Positions 8,077-15,866 of a stretch of DNA of 64,000 bases are shown one piece after another. The notes under the pieces are model-generated. The model made no database searches. It was not told the DNA's origin and saw nothing but the letters and a program-made list of their open reading frames with translations. The stretch lies in contig CABVRX010000015.1 in assembly GCA_902500825.1 (NCBI GenBank), positions 1-64,000 on the forward strand, in the 5' to 3' direction. Position 1 is the stretch's first letter. Every line of letters starts with the position of its first letter. The stretch comes from an uncultured Nitrospira sp. Lineage in GTDB: Bacteria; Nitrospirota; Nitrospiria; Nitrospirales; Nitrospiraceae. The position numbers were made by a program, and so were the translations under genes.

Positions 8077-11000
8077 CGCTCACCCCCACTTTTCGCAACC
8101 GGCGCAAACCTCTGGCTTCCGGTGACCGATAGGACCGCCACCAGGCCGACGTATCGCGATGCCGACACGCAGCGGCGAACGAACACTGGGCGCAATACGC
8201 GTCCGGAAGAATGAAAAATTCCTGCCGCTCGACGCCCTGTACAAGAGTCCTGAGCGTCTGCGTGATGGCCTCTCCGGCCTTCCCCGTCAATCCGGCCCGT
8301 TCAAAGATTGATCGCGCGACCGGCGGCTCCCAACGTGGGGCAAGATACAGGAACTGCACTTGGTCCGGCGAAGGCAGTGACGACAGTCTCATAGAAGCAT
8401 ACAGTGGAGCTTGCAATCGCAACCCCCTCGCCGCACCGAGAACCAAGTTGCGATCCTCCGTTTTCATGCCGCCGCCTTGCTTGAACTTATAGTCGACGAT
8501 GCGAAGGCCCGGCGGATTCGTCCGCACGTCGACCCGATCCAACGTGCCTCGAATGCTGAGGCCTGGTGAGCCATCCCCCAAAGACATCTGTCCTTCTGCA
8601 TCGGTTTCAAATCCCTGGGGGCGGTAACCGGTCGTCCGATAATCCTCTTCATCGGATGCAACGGCAAGAACGACCAATTGCACAACCTGCTCCTGCGCCA
8701 AGGTCCACAGCAGCGCATGTCCTGTCCCGCTCACGGCCGCATGGGAGGCAAAGACCTCGGCAGCGGCATCGGCGATTGTCGCCCGCACTGTCGATACGTC
8801 GAGGTCATCATCAGGCCATCGCAAGGCCGTCAACCGCTCGTAAGATAGTCGCAACGTGTGATGGAGAAGCGTACCCAGAATGGGCGCCGGAAGGTGATCT
8901 TCCCGCTGAGCGCGAATCGGCTCCAGACTCAGCCGTTTTTCCGCGAAGTACTGGAAGGGACAGGTCGCATACCGCTCCAGCGACGTAGGCGACAACCTCT
9001 GATGATCGGGCGGCGACAACGGGCCTGAGCCTATACCCACCATCCCATCGAAAGGCCCCAAGTCTTGCGCGTCCCGCTCCAGAATCTCCTGCACCGACAG
9101 GCCATGATCAAATAGCGATCGATCCCGCCCAAGGTGTTCGAGAAGGGGCCCTACATCCTGTCCACGCAGCACCATGGTCACGGCGAGATCTCGCGCAGAG
9201 AGAACATCCTGAATGGCCGGGTGCGCTGCGACCCGCTCGGTCAAGCGGAGTGGGATCATGCGTTCGGGGCCGTCCACGAAACGAGGATCTCGCTGCGCCA
9301 CCGCCACGAAGGGTGACGGGATCATCATGCGCCCGGCTTCGTCCGCTCGCTGGTACGAAAGATAGAGTCGATTCGACGCAGCACCGCTCAGAACCTCGAA
9401 CAGCAGGCGCTCTTCTTCATGGCCTGCCAATTTCTCCTCGAGTAAAAATCCCAGCGTGGACCCCAGTATGAGACGCTGTCGGTCTCGCAAAAACGGATCT
9501 TCGCGGACCACGCGCGGAAATATCTGTTCGTTGAGACCCAACACGAAGAGCGCGCGAAAGCGAATCCCTCGGGCTTCCATCGCATCAAATACCCGTACCC
9601 CTCGATGGGGATCGCTTTCGATGGGAGATGCAGTTTCCTCCAGCGCCAGCCGAAACAGTTCCACCCACTCTTCCCACGAGAGCTCGGCGTCGAGCAGATC
9701 CAGTTCCAACAGCCGGTCGATCGCCGCCTTGACCAACAAACCGACGGGGGCCGATGCCGCTTCCTCATCAGATAATGGGAACTCCGACTCCATCCATCCC
9801 GGAATAATGAAATGGGTGAGGACCAACTCACAAAACGCCTTAGTCAGCCAGCTGATCGATCCTCGCTGCGGCAGCTGCTCACAGTCGTGAATCAGAGTCG
9901 TCGCCAATTCTGACAGCAGGACCGCTTGCATCGGATCGGAGCCCCCCGGATTTCTTCCGCTTTCTTCCGCTTGACCAGCCGCAGCTTCCTGAAGAATCGT
10001 TTGGGTGGTCGGAGCCTTCAATCGGGCCCATTCTTCGGCTCCTTTGGTGATACCCAGCGTCAAGACAGCCATGCGCCATACATCCGGTCGACGTTCGACT
10101 GCCGGGTGATCGGCCGATCTGATTCGGTAGAAGGGGGAGGCGATCACGTCCAGGAGCGCGGTCTGCTCGAAGTCATTCACCGCCAGCGACGCCAGCCGCA
10201 GCAGCGCCTTCACCAGCGGTTCACGCAAAAGCGGCTGTTCCGCCGTGGAGGTGAACGGGATGCAATGCCGATCGAATACCGACTGCAGTTTGGCCCGGTA
10301 GGGGTCGAATGACCGCGACACCACACCGATGTCATCAAACTGATATCCGTGGATTTCGACGAGGGTCAAAATCTCGCGGCACACGGCCGCCAGTTCCTCT
10401 TCGGCTCCGATCACGCTCGTGACGGACAACTCGACTCGGCCGAATAAAGAATCGGGAGCGGAGTCCGCACTCCGATCCTCGTGAGTTTCAGCAAGCGGCA
10501 GGAGATGCCGCTCAAAGAACCGTCGCGAAAAGGCATAGGCCGGACCGGACCCTAAGGGGATATAGAGCGTCACCGGCGCGCACCGTACGACGGATTCAAA
10601 GAACGATAATTGGGCTTGCAGAAGGTCGTAGAACCCGTAGAAGAATAGATTCCGCAGCCCGTTCAGAAAGACGGATCGGGAAAAGTCCCGCCCGAGCGAT
10701 ACGGCAAGATCATCCGGCGAGCCGACCGCGAGCGATCGGCTTCCTTCGATCATGGCTGCTTGCAACGTGAACAACGCCTGAAGCCAAGGGCGGTCGTCCG
10801 CTTCGAAAAGACCTTCCTCCACGGCCTTCAGCGCGATGGCTGGGTCCACCACCGCATCCTTCAGGTCTCGGACTGTCGCCCAGAGTCCTTTCCAGGTTCC
10901 GGGCGAAGACGGCAGCCTGGCCAGTGGTTCCAAGCCGGGAAGCGTTCGATGTACCACTTGCCGGAGAAATTGCTCGAAATAAAAATCGTCGACCAGCTGC

Positions 11001-11260
11001 ATGGGAGACAGGGATAGGCCGCTTCGTGCAAGATCTTCCCGCAGCCGCAACACAAACTGATGCAATGTCAGCACATGGACATTAAACAGTGGAAACCCTG
11101 ATTCAACGGCCAATAACCGTTTCAGGTGGTCTGCCAACGAAGCGGTGGGCACGACCAAAGCGGTCGGCGCGAAGGGGTCTTCGGATTTTGCGCGGTGAAA
11201 ATGGTCGACGAGAGCAGATTCAAGATCAGGATGAAATCGACCGGTGATGATCCGCAACAT
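8069..11260 (-). CDS. addB: AddB-like PD-(D/E)XK nuclease with iron-sulfur cysteines
   Basis: 1063 residues. Partner of AddA. The N-terminus (MLRIITGRFHPDLESAL) resembles the AddB/Cas4-linked family but lacks a clear Walker A lysine motif, so it is probably a dead helicase fold. The C-terminus has LSPTSLERYATCPFQYFAEKRL, which supplies the first cysteine, then the nuclease core GTLDRVDVRTNPPGLRIVDYKF, then YCAQCSFAAACRHRD with three more cysteines. That arrangement is the 4Fe-4S staple of AddB-type nucleases. The gene starts 16 bases after a small zinc-ribbon gene and its end overlaps addA. Bacteroidetes and Nitrospirota versions are divergent from B. subtilis AddB, hence the AddB-like label. 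Confidence 0.9.
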   Translation of the reverse strand: MLRIITGRFHPDLESALVDHFHRAKSEDPFAPTALVVPTASLADHLKRLLAVESGFPLFNVHVLTLHQFVLRLREDLARSGLSLSPMQLVDDFYFEQFLRQVVHRTLPGLEPLARLPSSPGTWKGLWATVRDLKDAVVDPAIALKAVEEGLFEADDRPWLQALFTLQAAMIEGSRSLAVGSPDDLAVSLGRDFSRSVFLNGLRNLFFYGFYDLLQAQLSFFESVVRCAPVTLYIPLGSGPAYAFSRRFFERHLLPLAETHEDRSADSAPDSLFGRVELSVTSVIGAEEELAAVCREILTLVEIHGYQFDDIGVVSRSFDPYRAKLQSVFDRHCIPFTSTAEQPLLREPLVKALLRLASLAVNDFEQTALLDVIASPFYRIRSADHPAVERRPDVWRMAVLTLGITKGAEEWARLKAPTTQTILQEAAAGQAEESGRNPGGSDPMQAVLLSELATTLIHDCEQLPQRGSISWLTKAFCELVLTHFIIPGWMESEFPLSDEEAASAPVGLLVKAAIDRLLELDLLDAELSWEEWVELFRLALEETASPIESDPHRGVRVFDAMEARGIRFRALFVLGLNEQIFPRVVREDPFLRDRQRLILGSTLGFLLEEKLAGHEEERLLFEVLSGAASNRLYLSYQRADEAGRMMIPSPFVAVAQRDPRFVDGPERMIPLRLTERVAAHPAIQDVLSARDLAVTMVLRGQDVGPLLEHLGRDRSLFDHGLSVQEILERDAQDLGPFDGMVGIGSGPLSPPDHQRLSPTSLERYATCPFQYFAEKRLSLEPIRAQREDHLPAPILGTLLHHTLRLSYERLTALRWPDDDLDVSTVRATIADAAAEVFASHAAVSGTGHALLWTLAQEQVVQLVVLAVASDEEDYRTTGYRPQGFETDAEGQMSLGDGSPGLSIRGTLDRVDVRTNPPGLRIVDYKFKQGGGMKTEDRNLVLGAARGLRLQAPLYASMRLSSLPSPDQVQFLYLAPRWEPPVARSIFERAGLTGKAGEAITQTLRTLVQGVERQEFFILPDAYCAQCSFAAACRHRDTSAWWRSYRSPEARGLRRLRKVGVSDE

Positions 11261-11276
11261 GGCGGGTCATTGTACG

Positions 11277-11432
11277 CTACCCGGTCTCGGGGCCCAAGAG
11301 CTCACCATTGCAATCGACGCAGGCCCAATCGCCGTCGATGAACGACATTGGATCGCCGCAGATCGGGCAATCGGGCGGAGGGCCTTTATCGAGCAGGGGA
11401 AGATCCGGCAATTCAAAATCGTCTTCGTCCAT
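11277..11432 (-). CDS. 51-residue zinc-ribbon protein
   Basis: A very short gene from ATG 11432. It begins with an acidic stretch (MDEDDFELPDLPLLDKGPPP) and then has two CxxC knuckles: CPIC at 22-25 and CVDC at 38-41, with PMSFIDGDWA between them, a compact zinc ribbon. It lies 6 bases after the thioredoxin-like gene and 16 bases before addB, all on the same strand, which supports it being real. No specific family is recognised. It could bind nucleic acid or act as a protein adaptor. Confidence 0.75.
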   Translation of the reverse strand: MDEDDFELPDLPLLDKGPPPDCPICGDPMSFIDGDWACVDCNGELLGPETG

Positions 11433-11438
11433 GACTCG

Positions 11439-11705
11439 CTATCCTTCCCGCTGTTTGATCTTCAATTGAATGGCCTTTTCCGCGCTCTCCCGGCTCGGCA
11501 CTCCGACAAACGTCAGCCGTCCGTCGATGATGGTCGCTGGTACTGCGCGCACGGAATGGCGATCGGCCAGTTCCTGCCCATCTTTCGTCGTAATATCGAC
11601 TTCACGATAGGAAAAACTGTACTTCACACGCAACTGCTTCCAGAGGCTTTTCGCCGAGGGGCAGGCTCCGCAACTGGGCGACACAAGTAACGTAATGTTT
11701 GGCAT
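11439..11705 (-). CDS. Thioredoxin/glutaredoxin-like protein
   Basis: 88 residues from ATG 11705 (MPNITLLVSP). A small thioredoxin-fold protein with redox motif CGAC (about 12-15), the cis-proline loop VRAVPATIIDG and a C-terminal amphipathic helix. Length and motif resemble glutaredoxin-like or archaeal-type mini-thioredoxins used for disulfide exchange in the cytoplasm. It appears to be the first gene of the operon that continues with the zinc ribbon, addB, addA and the metallopeptidase. A link to the iron-sulfur cysteines of AddB is conceivable but is only inference from position. Confidence 0.85.
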   Translation of the reverse strand: MPNITLLVSPSCGACPSAKSLWKQLRVKYSFSYREVDITTKDGQELADRHSVRAVPATIIDGRLTFVGVPSRESAEKAIQLKIKQREG

Positions 11706-11842
11706 GATGTTTCCGGAACAAATCTCCAACCATTCGACGTTCAGATCTTAGCACCCGCTGAAAAGATGGCGCAAGGACGACACCGAGCTCAACTCCGATC
11801 ACCGAGCCACGTCGCTATATATTCAAGGTGGAAAGGCGAGGG

Positions 11843-11866
11843 ATGAAAGCGTATCGTATACGCTGA
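11843..11866 (+). promoter_or_regulatory. Seven-codon leader peptide and hairpin at the EEP gene start
   Basis: ATG 11843, preceded by GGCGAGGG, reads MKAYRIR and stops at TGA 11864-11866, which shares its A with the ATG of the next gene. The same bases hold an inverted repeat AGCGTAT (11848-11854) / ATACGCT (11858-11864). Together they suggest translational coupling, or hiding of the downstream start in a stem. Confidence 0.35.
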
Positions 11867-12843
11867 TGATGGCGAACCGCGTCTTGTGCATCCTCCCGTG
11901 GCTGGCCGGCATACTGTTGCTCTCTAATCCGGCAGTTCGTGCTGAAGAGAGCCGAGGTGACCAGTCCGCGCTGCGTGTCTTGACCTACAACCTGCTGCAC
12001 GATGGACCATGGTCTGGATTCTTCGAGAGCGGTACTCATCTCGCCGAACGACTCGACATGACCATCCAGGAACTGCAACGGTTGCAGCCTGACGTGATCG
12101 CCCTTCAAGAAGCGTCAGACAGTCGGAAGCATGGCAACGTGCCGCAACGGATCGCCGATGCGCTTGAGTATCAGATGGTGTTCGCTCCTGCAACCGAACA
12201 TATCTTCGGGATCAGCCCCTTAGATCGGCTGATCACCGCAGCCATCGGCTTCAAAGAGGGACCGGCCATTTTGAGCCGATATCCGATCGTCGCCTCGGAG
12301 GTCTACGACCTGCCGCGCTGCCAACGTCGCCTGGACCCTCGAATTCTATTGCGGGTTGAGATCAATACGCCGACCGGACCAGTCCAGGTCTTTTCCGCCC
12401 ACACGTCGAAAGGAGACGAATGCCAGCTCCAGCGCGTCGGAGAGTTGTTCCGTGAGCATCGAGGAACAGGTCGGGCCATTCTCATGGGCGACTTGAATAC
12501 GGGTGAGCAATCCCCGGTCCTCACCGGATGGCAGAAAGAATCTGGATTCATCGACGCCTTCCGGGTCGCGAATCCAGGAGTATCCGGCGGGACCGTTTGG
12601 CAAAACATCTACGTCGAATGGCCTACCGCCGATCGCCGTGTTGATTTCATTTTTCTGTTTCATGGAAACAGCGACGAAAGTCTGGTCGTGCGCTCAAGCC
12701 GTCTGGCATTTGACCAGCCCGGTCGCCTCCCGAACGGCGACGCACTCTGGCCGTCTGATCATCGCGGCGTGTTGGCCGATATTGAGTTGGCACCTGTCGA
12801 CAAGCCACGGATGAGCCGGCTATCCGACACGAGCACTCGTTAA
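11866..12843 (+). CDS. Secreted endonuclease/exonuclease/phosphatase family protein
   Basis: 325 residues with a signal peptide (LCILPWLAGILLLSNPAVRAEE), so exported. The EEP fold signatures appear in order: LTYNLLHDGP, PDVIALQEAS (metal-binding Glu), FSAHTSKGDE, LMGDLNTGEQ (Asp/Asn) and WPSDHRGVLADIEL (catalytic Asp-His). Members of this fold hydrolyse phosphodiesters of DNA, inositol phosphates or sphingolipids. Sequence alone does not tell which. Secretion and the lipid-phosphodiesterase-like spacing favour an extracytoplasmic phosphodiesterase. Start ATG 11866 is next to another ATG at 11869. Confidence 0.88.
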   Translation: MMANRVLCILPWLAGILLLSNPAVRAEESRGDQSALRVLTYNLLHDGPWSGFFESGTHLAERLDMTIQELQRLQPDVIALQEASDSRKHGNVPQRIADALEYQMVFAPATEHIFGISPLDRLITAAIGFKEGPAILSRYPIVASEVYDLPRCQRRLDPRILLRVEINTPTGPVQVFSAHTSKGDECQLQRVGELFREHRGTGRAILMGDLNTGEQSPVLTGWQKESGFIDAFRVANPGVSGGTVWQNIYVEWPTADRRVDFIFLFHGNSDESLVVRSSRLAFDQPGRLPNGDALWPSDHRGVLADIELAPVDKPRMSRLSDTSTR

Positions 12844-12873
12844 AAAGGTCCCAAACTCACATACTGTCGCCAT

Positions 12874-12896
12874 TGCACGATTCAAGATCCGACCTT
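12874..12896 (+). repeat. Short dispersed repeat, copy 1
   Basis: A 23-base unit with core CAAGATCCGACC, starting TGCAC. A near-identical copy in the same orientation lies at 14199-14221, and a diverged copy lies at the 3' end of the transposase fragment (minus strand, 40118-40140). See findings. Confidence 0.5.
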
Positions 12897-13053
12897 CACT
12901 CTGCCTGGGGGACCTATGGGTTTTTGTTTTACACGCGGGGCAACCTGCAGAACGTGAAGCAAAAATGAGAACACTCCTTCCTACGATGGCTCGTGCTAAA
13001 GGAAGCGGCGGCGCGCGCTTGATCTCTCCATCGAACAGGCGCATCCTTCAAAC

Positions 13054-14022
13054 ATGTATTCATCGAGCGCGGCCGCCTTGCTGGCATTTTTTCTTCCCTT
13101 CTCGCCAAGTGCTGACTGGGCTCCCCCGCAGTTAAGTTTGTCTCAGCGCGTATCCACGAACCACACACTCAGCGGCCAGGAGTTGTTGCGAATCGGCGAG
13201 ACGCACGAGTTTCAACGGCACTTTCCCGAATCGCTCACGTACTACCAACTCGCCTTGTCGAGCTTTCGCGACAAGAAACAGACGCGAGGCATTGCCGTCG
13301 CATTGGTGAAGATCGCTCGGGTCTACGAACGCCAAGACAAATTCCGAGATGCCGATGTTGCGTTGCAAGAAGCCGTTCCCATTCTGGCTCGGTCCTCCGA
13401 TCAACCCGCCCATGCACGGGCGCTTTTGGTGGCGGGGCGCGTCTCAGCTCGATTGGGATACCTGGAGGAAGCCCAGGTGTCGCTCGCTCGAGCCGTGACA
13501 TTATTCGATCGAGCCAAAGACCAAGCTGGGCGGAATGAGGCACTGATTCAATTGGGGCTGCTGCAAGTGGGTGACGGATCGAGCGAGCCAGGTCTGTCGA
13601 CGCTCCAGCAGGTCCGTCAGCAGGCAGCCGCGCACCTGGATCGCCGGCAGGAACTGGCCGCTGTCGTGGCGCTGGGAACGGCTTCGTGGCTGTTGGACCG
13701 AGCCACCGAAGCGCGCCGGTATTACGAAGAGGGACTCCAGCTTGCCGAACAGGAACGGGACGCGCAGGTCGGAGCCGTGCTACGACTCCGGCTTGCGTAT
13801 CTCTATGCGGAAAATGACCGGCTGACCGACGCTGTCGAGTCAGCGAAGCGCGCGCTCATGCTCTCTCAAACTCTGCGTGATGCCGCTGCGGAGGCGGCGG
13901 CGTTGTCACTGCTGAGCCACCTCTACCGGAAGGCGGGACAACCTGCCCAGGCGGATGAGGCCGAGCAGCGCGCGCTGTTGCTCTACAGCCACCGCCAGAT
14001 CCTCGTCCATGGCGACCGGTAG
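13054..14022 (+). CDS. Tetratricopeptide repeat protein with signal peptide
   Basis: 322 residues. A hydrophobic N-terminus (AALLAFFLPFSPSADWA) suggests export. The rest is helical repeats of about 40 residues: QELLRIGETHEFQRHFPESLTYYQLALSSF, VALVKIARVYERQDKFRDADVALQEAVPIL, ALLVAGRVSARLGYLEEAQVSLARAVTLF, EALIQLGLLQVGDGSSEPGLSTLQQV, then VVALGTASWLLDRATEARRYYEEGLQL, LRLRLAYLYAENDRLTDAVESAKRALML and a final LSLLSHLYRKAGQPAQADEAEQRALLLY. TPR arrays are protein-binding scaffolds; no partner or enzyme domain is attached. It stands alone between two direct copies of a short repeat. Confidence 0.85.
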   Translation: MYSSSAAALLAFFLPFSPSADWAPPQLSLSQRVSTNHTLSGQELLRIGETHEFQRHFPESLTYYQLALSSFRDKKQTRGIAVALVKIARVYERQDKFRDADVALQEAVPILARSSDQPAHARALLVAGRVSARLGYLEEAQVSLARAVTLFDRAKDQAGRNEALIQLGLLQVGDGSSEPGLSTLQQVRQQAAAHLDRRQELAAVVALGTASWLLDRATEARRYYEEGLQLAEQERDAQVGAVLRLRLAYLYAENDRLTDAVESAKRALMLSQTLRDAAAEAAALSLLSHLYRKAGQPAQADEAEQRALLLYSHRQILVHGDR

Positions 14023-14253
14023 CCATAGGCCAGCCGCTTCCGACTCTTGAAGCTCTTTCAGATATTGCTGCTCAGCCGCGACAAATTCTCGTAGAGCGCT
14101 CTGCACCCGCGCGTTGGTCATACGACCTCGCCAAGAAGTATCGAGCGCCGCGTTGATCTTGTCCTGTGCATCGAACCCGTGGTTCGACATGATGCCCGTG
14201 CACAGCTCAAGATCCGACCCTACTATTTCCTCGCGACCACTAACGGCATACAT
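13906..14253 (-). CDS. Doubtful 115-codon reading frame overlapping the TPR gene end
   Basis: This frame runs antisense to the last 117 bases of the TPR gene and through the spacer before the pirin gene. An internal stretch (TNARVQSALREFVAAEQQYLKELQESEAAG) looks protein-like, but there is no clear ribosome site and part of its N-terminus is just the complement of a dispersed repeat. The plus strand also has an open stretch here (QLKIRPYYFLATTNGIHSLIEAA) ending at the TGA near 14298 without a start. Either may be a decayed gene. I cannot decide. Confidence 0.2.
   Translation of the reverse strand: MYAVSGREEIVGSDLELCTGIMSNHGFDAQDKINAALDTSWRGRMTNARVQSALREFVAAEQQYLKELQESEAAGLWLPVAMDEDLAVAVEQQRALLGLIRLGRLSRLPVEVAQQ
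14199..14221 (+). repeat. Short dispersed repeat, copy 2
   Basis: Direct copy of the 12874-12896 unit with the same core CAAGATCCGACC and the TGCAC start; roughly 19 of 23 bases agree. Confidence 0.5.
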
Positions 14254-14291
14254 TCGTTGATCGAGGCAGCTATCGGGCGACGCAACACCAT

Positions 14292-15164
14292 TCAGTGAGC
14301 AACCTGCCCGAAACGGCCGTGGTTGAAGTCGTCGATGGCTTGGCGGATTTCCGCCGCGCTGTTCATGACGAAGGGGCCTTGGCCGACAACCGGCTCTTGG
14401 ATCGGTTCACCCGTCAGCACCAGCAAGATGCTGTCTCCATCGGCATGCATGCTGACCTTCGAGCCATCCCGCTCGAAACGGATCACCTCCGCTTCCCCTG
14501 CCTGTTCGCTGCCATTGATCGTCACTTGACCGGACAGCGCCGCGATCATCGCAGTGTGACCTTCAGGCAAGTCGAGGACCATGTCAGCGCCTCGATTGAG
14601 CCGCATATCCCAGACATTCACCGAGCTGAACGTGCGCGCTGGGCCATGCGTGCCTGCGAAGTTTCCCGCGATGACACGCACGCGGCCGGCGCCCTGGTCG
14701 AGATCGACAACCGGAATGTCAGCGTCGGTAATCGCCTGGTAGCCGGGAGGCACCATTTTGTCCTTCGCCGGCAAGTTCACCCACAACTGGACCATCCGGA
14801 ATGGGCCACCGGTCTTGGTGAAGGCCGGGGAATGAAACTCCTCGTGAATAATGCCGCCTGCGGCCGTCATCCACTGCACATCGCCGGGGCCGATCGTGCC
14901 GCCTGCGCCCGTCGAGTCACGATGTGACACCTCACCGTCGTACACGATGGTGACGGTCTCAAAACCGCGATGAGGGTGCTGCCCGACGCCGCGCGGCCTG
15001 TCTGCCGGCTCAAACGCGTGGGGTCCGGCGTAATCAAAGAGTAGAAACGGGCTGATAGCCTGCGCATCGCCGCCATAGAAGAAGAGCGAGCGGACGGGGA
15101 AGCCGTCGCCGACCCAGTGGCGGCCATTGGCACGCATGATCTGTGCGATCTTCTTCATGTTCAT
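14292..15164 (-). CDS. Pirin family protein
   Basis: 290 residues, normal for bacterial pirins (bicupin proteins with one metal site, some acting as quercetin dioxygenases or redox-linked regulators). The N-terminal cupin has the pirin signature HPHRGFETVTIVYDGEVSHRDS and AAGGIIHEEF, which supplies the three His and one Glu metal ligands. The region RMVQLWVNLP follows as expected. ATG 15164 has GGGAGGTATGAAC immediately upstream. Divergent from an HxlR-family regulator gene 119 bases away, an arrangement commonly seen when the regulator controls its neighbour. Cytoplasmic, substrate unknown. Confidence 0.93.
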   Translation of the reverse strand: MNMKKIAQIMRANGRHWVGDGFPVRSLFFYGGDAQAISPFLLFDYAGPHAFEPADRPRGVGQHPHRGFETVTIVYDGEVSHRDSTGAGGTIGPGDVQWMTAAGGIIHEEFHSPAFTKTGGPFRMVQLWVNLPAKDKMVPPGYQAITDADIPVVDLDQGAGRVRVIAGNFAGTHGPARTFSSVNVWDMRLNRGADMVLDLPEGHTAMIAALSGQVTINGSEQAGEAEVIRFERDGSKVSMHADGDSILLVLTGEPIQEPVVGQGPFVMNSAAEIRQAIDDFNHGRFGQVAH

Positions 15165-15283
15165 ACCTCCCAGTTACACGCCGAAATGAAGACGCGCGCG
15201 CTGAGGGAATTCTCCGACGCGCCTGTGTAAAATACTAAACACGGTACACACACTTCTCAAGTACGGTCTTCGAGGATACTGTC
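15165..15283. promoter_or_regulatory. Divergent promoter region of pirin and hxlR genes
   Basis: A 119-base spacer that must hold both promoters. GTGT at 15225-15228 and ACAC at 15239-15242 form a weak dyad around TACTAAAC, the kind of spaced TAC/GTA arrangement that HxlR-family repressors bind. The match is weak, so this is a candidate operator only. Confidence 0.35.
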
Positions 15284-15634
15284 ATGACCAAACAAGTCGG
15301 TTGCCCGACTGAAATCACGCTCGATGTGATCTCGGGCCGTTGGAAGGTAATGGTTATTTTCTGGCTGCTCCAAGACAAACGGCGGTTCAATCAGCTCCAA
15401 CGTGATCTGTCCGGCATCACGCATCGGACGCTGGCCAAGCAGCTCAAGGAGATGGAGGCCGACGGCTTGGTGGAGCGAGAGGACTTCGGTGAGATCCCTC
15501 CCCGCGTCGAGTATCGGCTGACACCGCTCGGGCGGTCACTGGAGCCGGTGCTAGCGGCCATGCATGAATGGGCGCTACAACACGGCGGCGAGATCCGTCG
15601 TTCGGTGAACGAAAGCGGAAGAGCCAGCGAGTGA
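15284..15634 (+). CDS. HxlR family winged-helix regulator
   Basis: 116 residues. The whole protein is one HxlR domain: CPTEITLDVISGRWKVMVIFWLL, RFNQLQRDLSGITHRTLAKQLKEMEADGLVERE (recognition helix and wing) and RVEYRLTPLGRSLEPVLAAMHEWA. A cysteine at position 7 matches the redox-sensing cysteine of YodB/HypR-type members that respond to quinones or hypochlorite. Divergent pairing with the pirin gene suggests that it represses that gene and itself, and that pirin acts in an electrophile or oxidative response. The regulatory link is inference. Confidence 0.93.
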   Translation: MTKQVGCPTEITLDVISGRWKVMVIFWLLQDKRRFNQLQRDLSGITHRTLAKQLKEMEADGLVEREDFGEIPPRVEYRLTPLGRSLEPVLAAMHEWALQHGGEIRRSVNESGRASE

Positions 15635-15728
15635 CAGCGGTAGGGACTACAATCGTCAAGATACCAATGCATGATCCCACACCCAAACTTAACCGGATGC
15701 AGCTATCTACACGTCTAAAAATTAAATC

Positions 15729-15757
15729 TTGACGTAGAGCGCGTGATTTTATATTGT
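15729..15757 (+). promoter_or_regulatory. Candidate promoter of the methyltransferase gene
   Basis: TTGACG (15729-15734), 17 bases, then TATTGT (15752-15757), set in an AT-rich spacer (15640-15812). The predicted start near 15764 precedes both possible translation starts (TTG 15813, ATG 15867). Confidence 0.5.
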
Positions 15758-15866
15758 AACCGTCGGATACATTATTGAATCTATCGGTCAGTTCGATCTA
15801 TACAACGACATATTGGATATTAGTTCCTTGACCACTACTAAATGCTGCGTTAGACTCGCGCCCGCA

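Noticed and set aside
5506-8214. Several 70-220 codon plus-strand frames across addA
   Set aside because: All lie opposite recognisable helicase motifs and have Arg/Pro/Ser-rich shadow composition.
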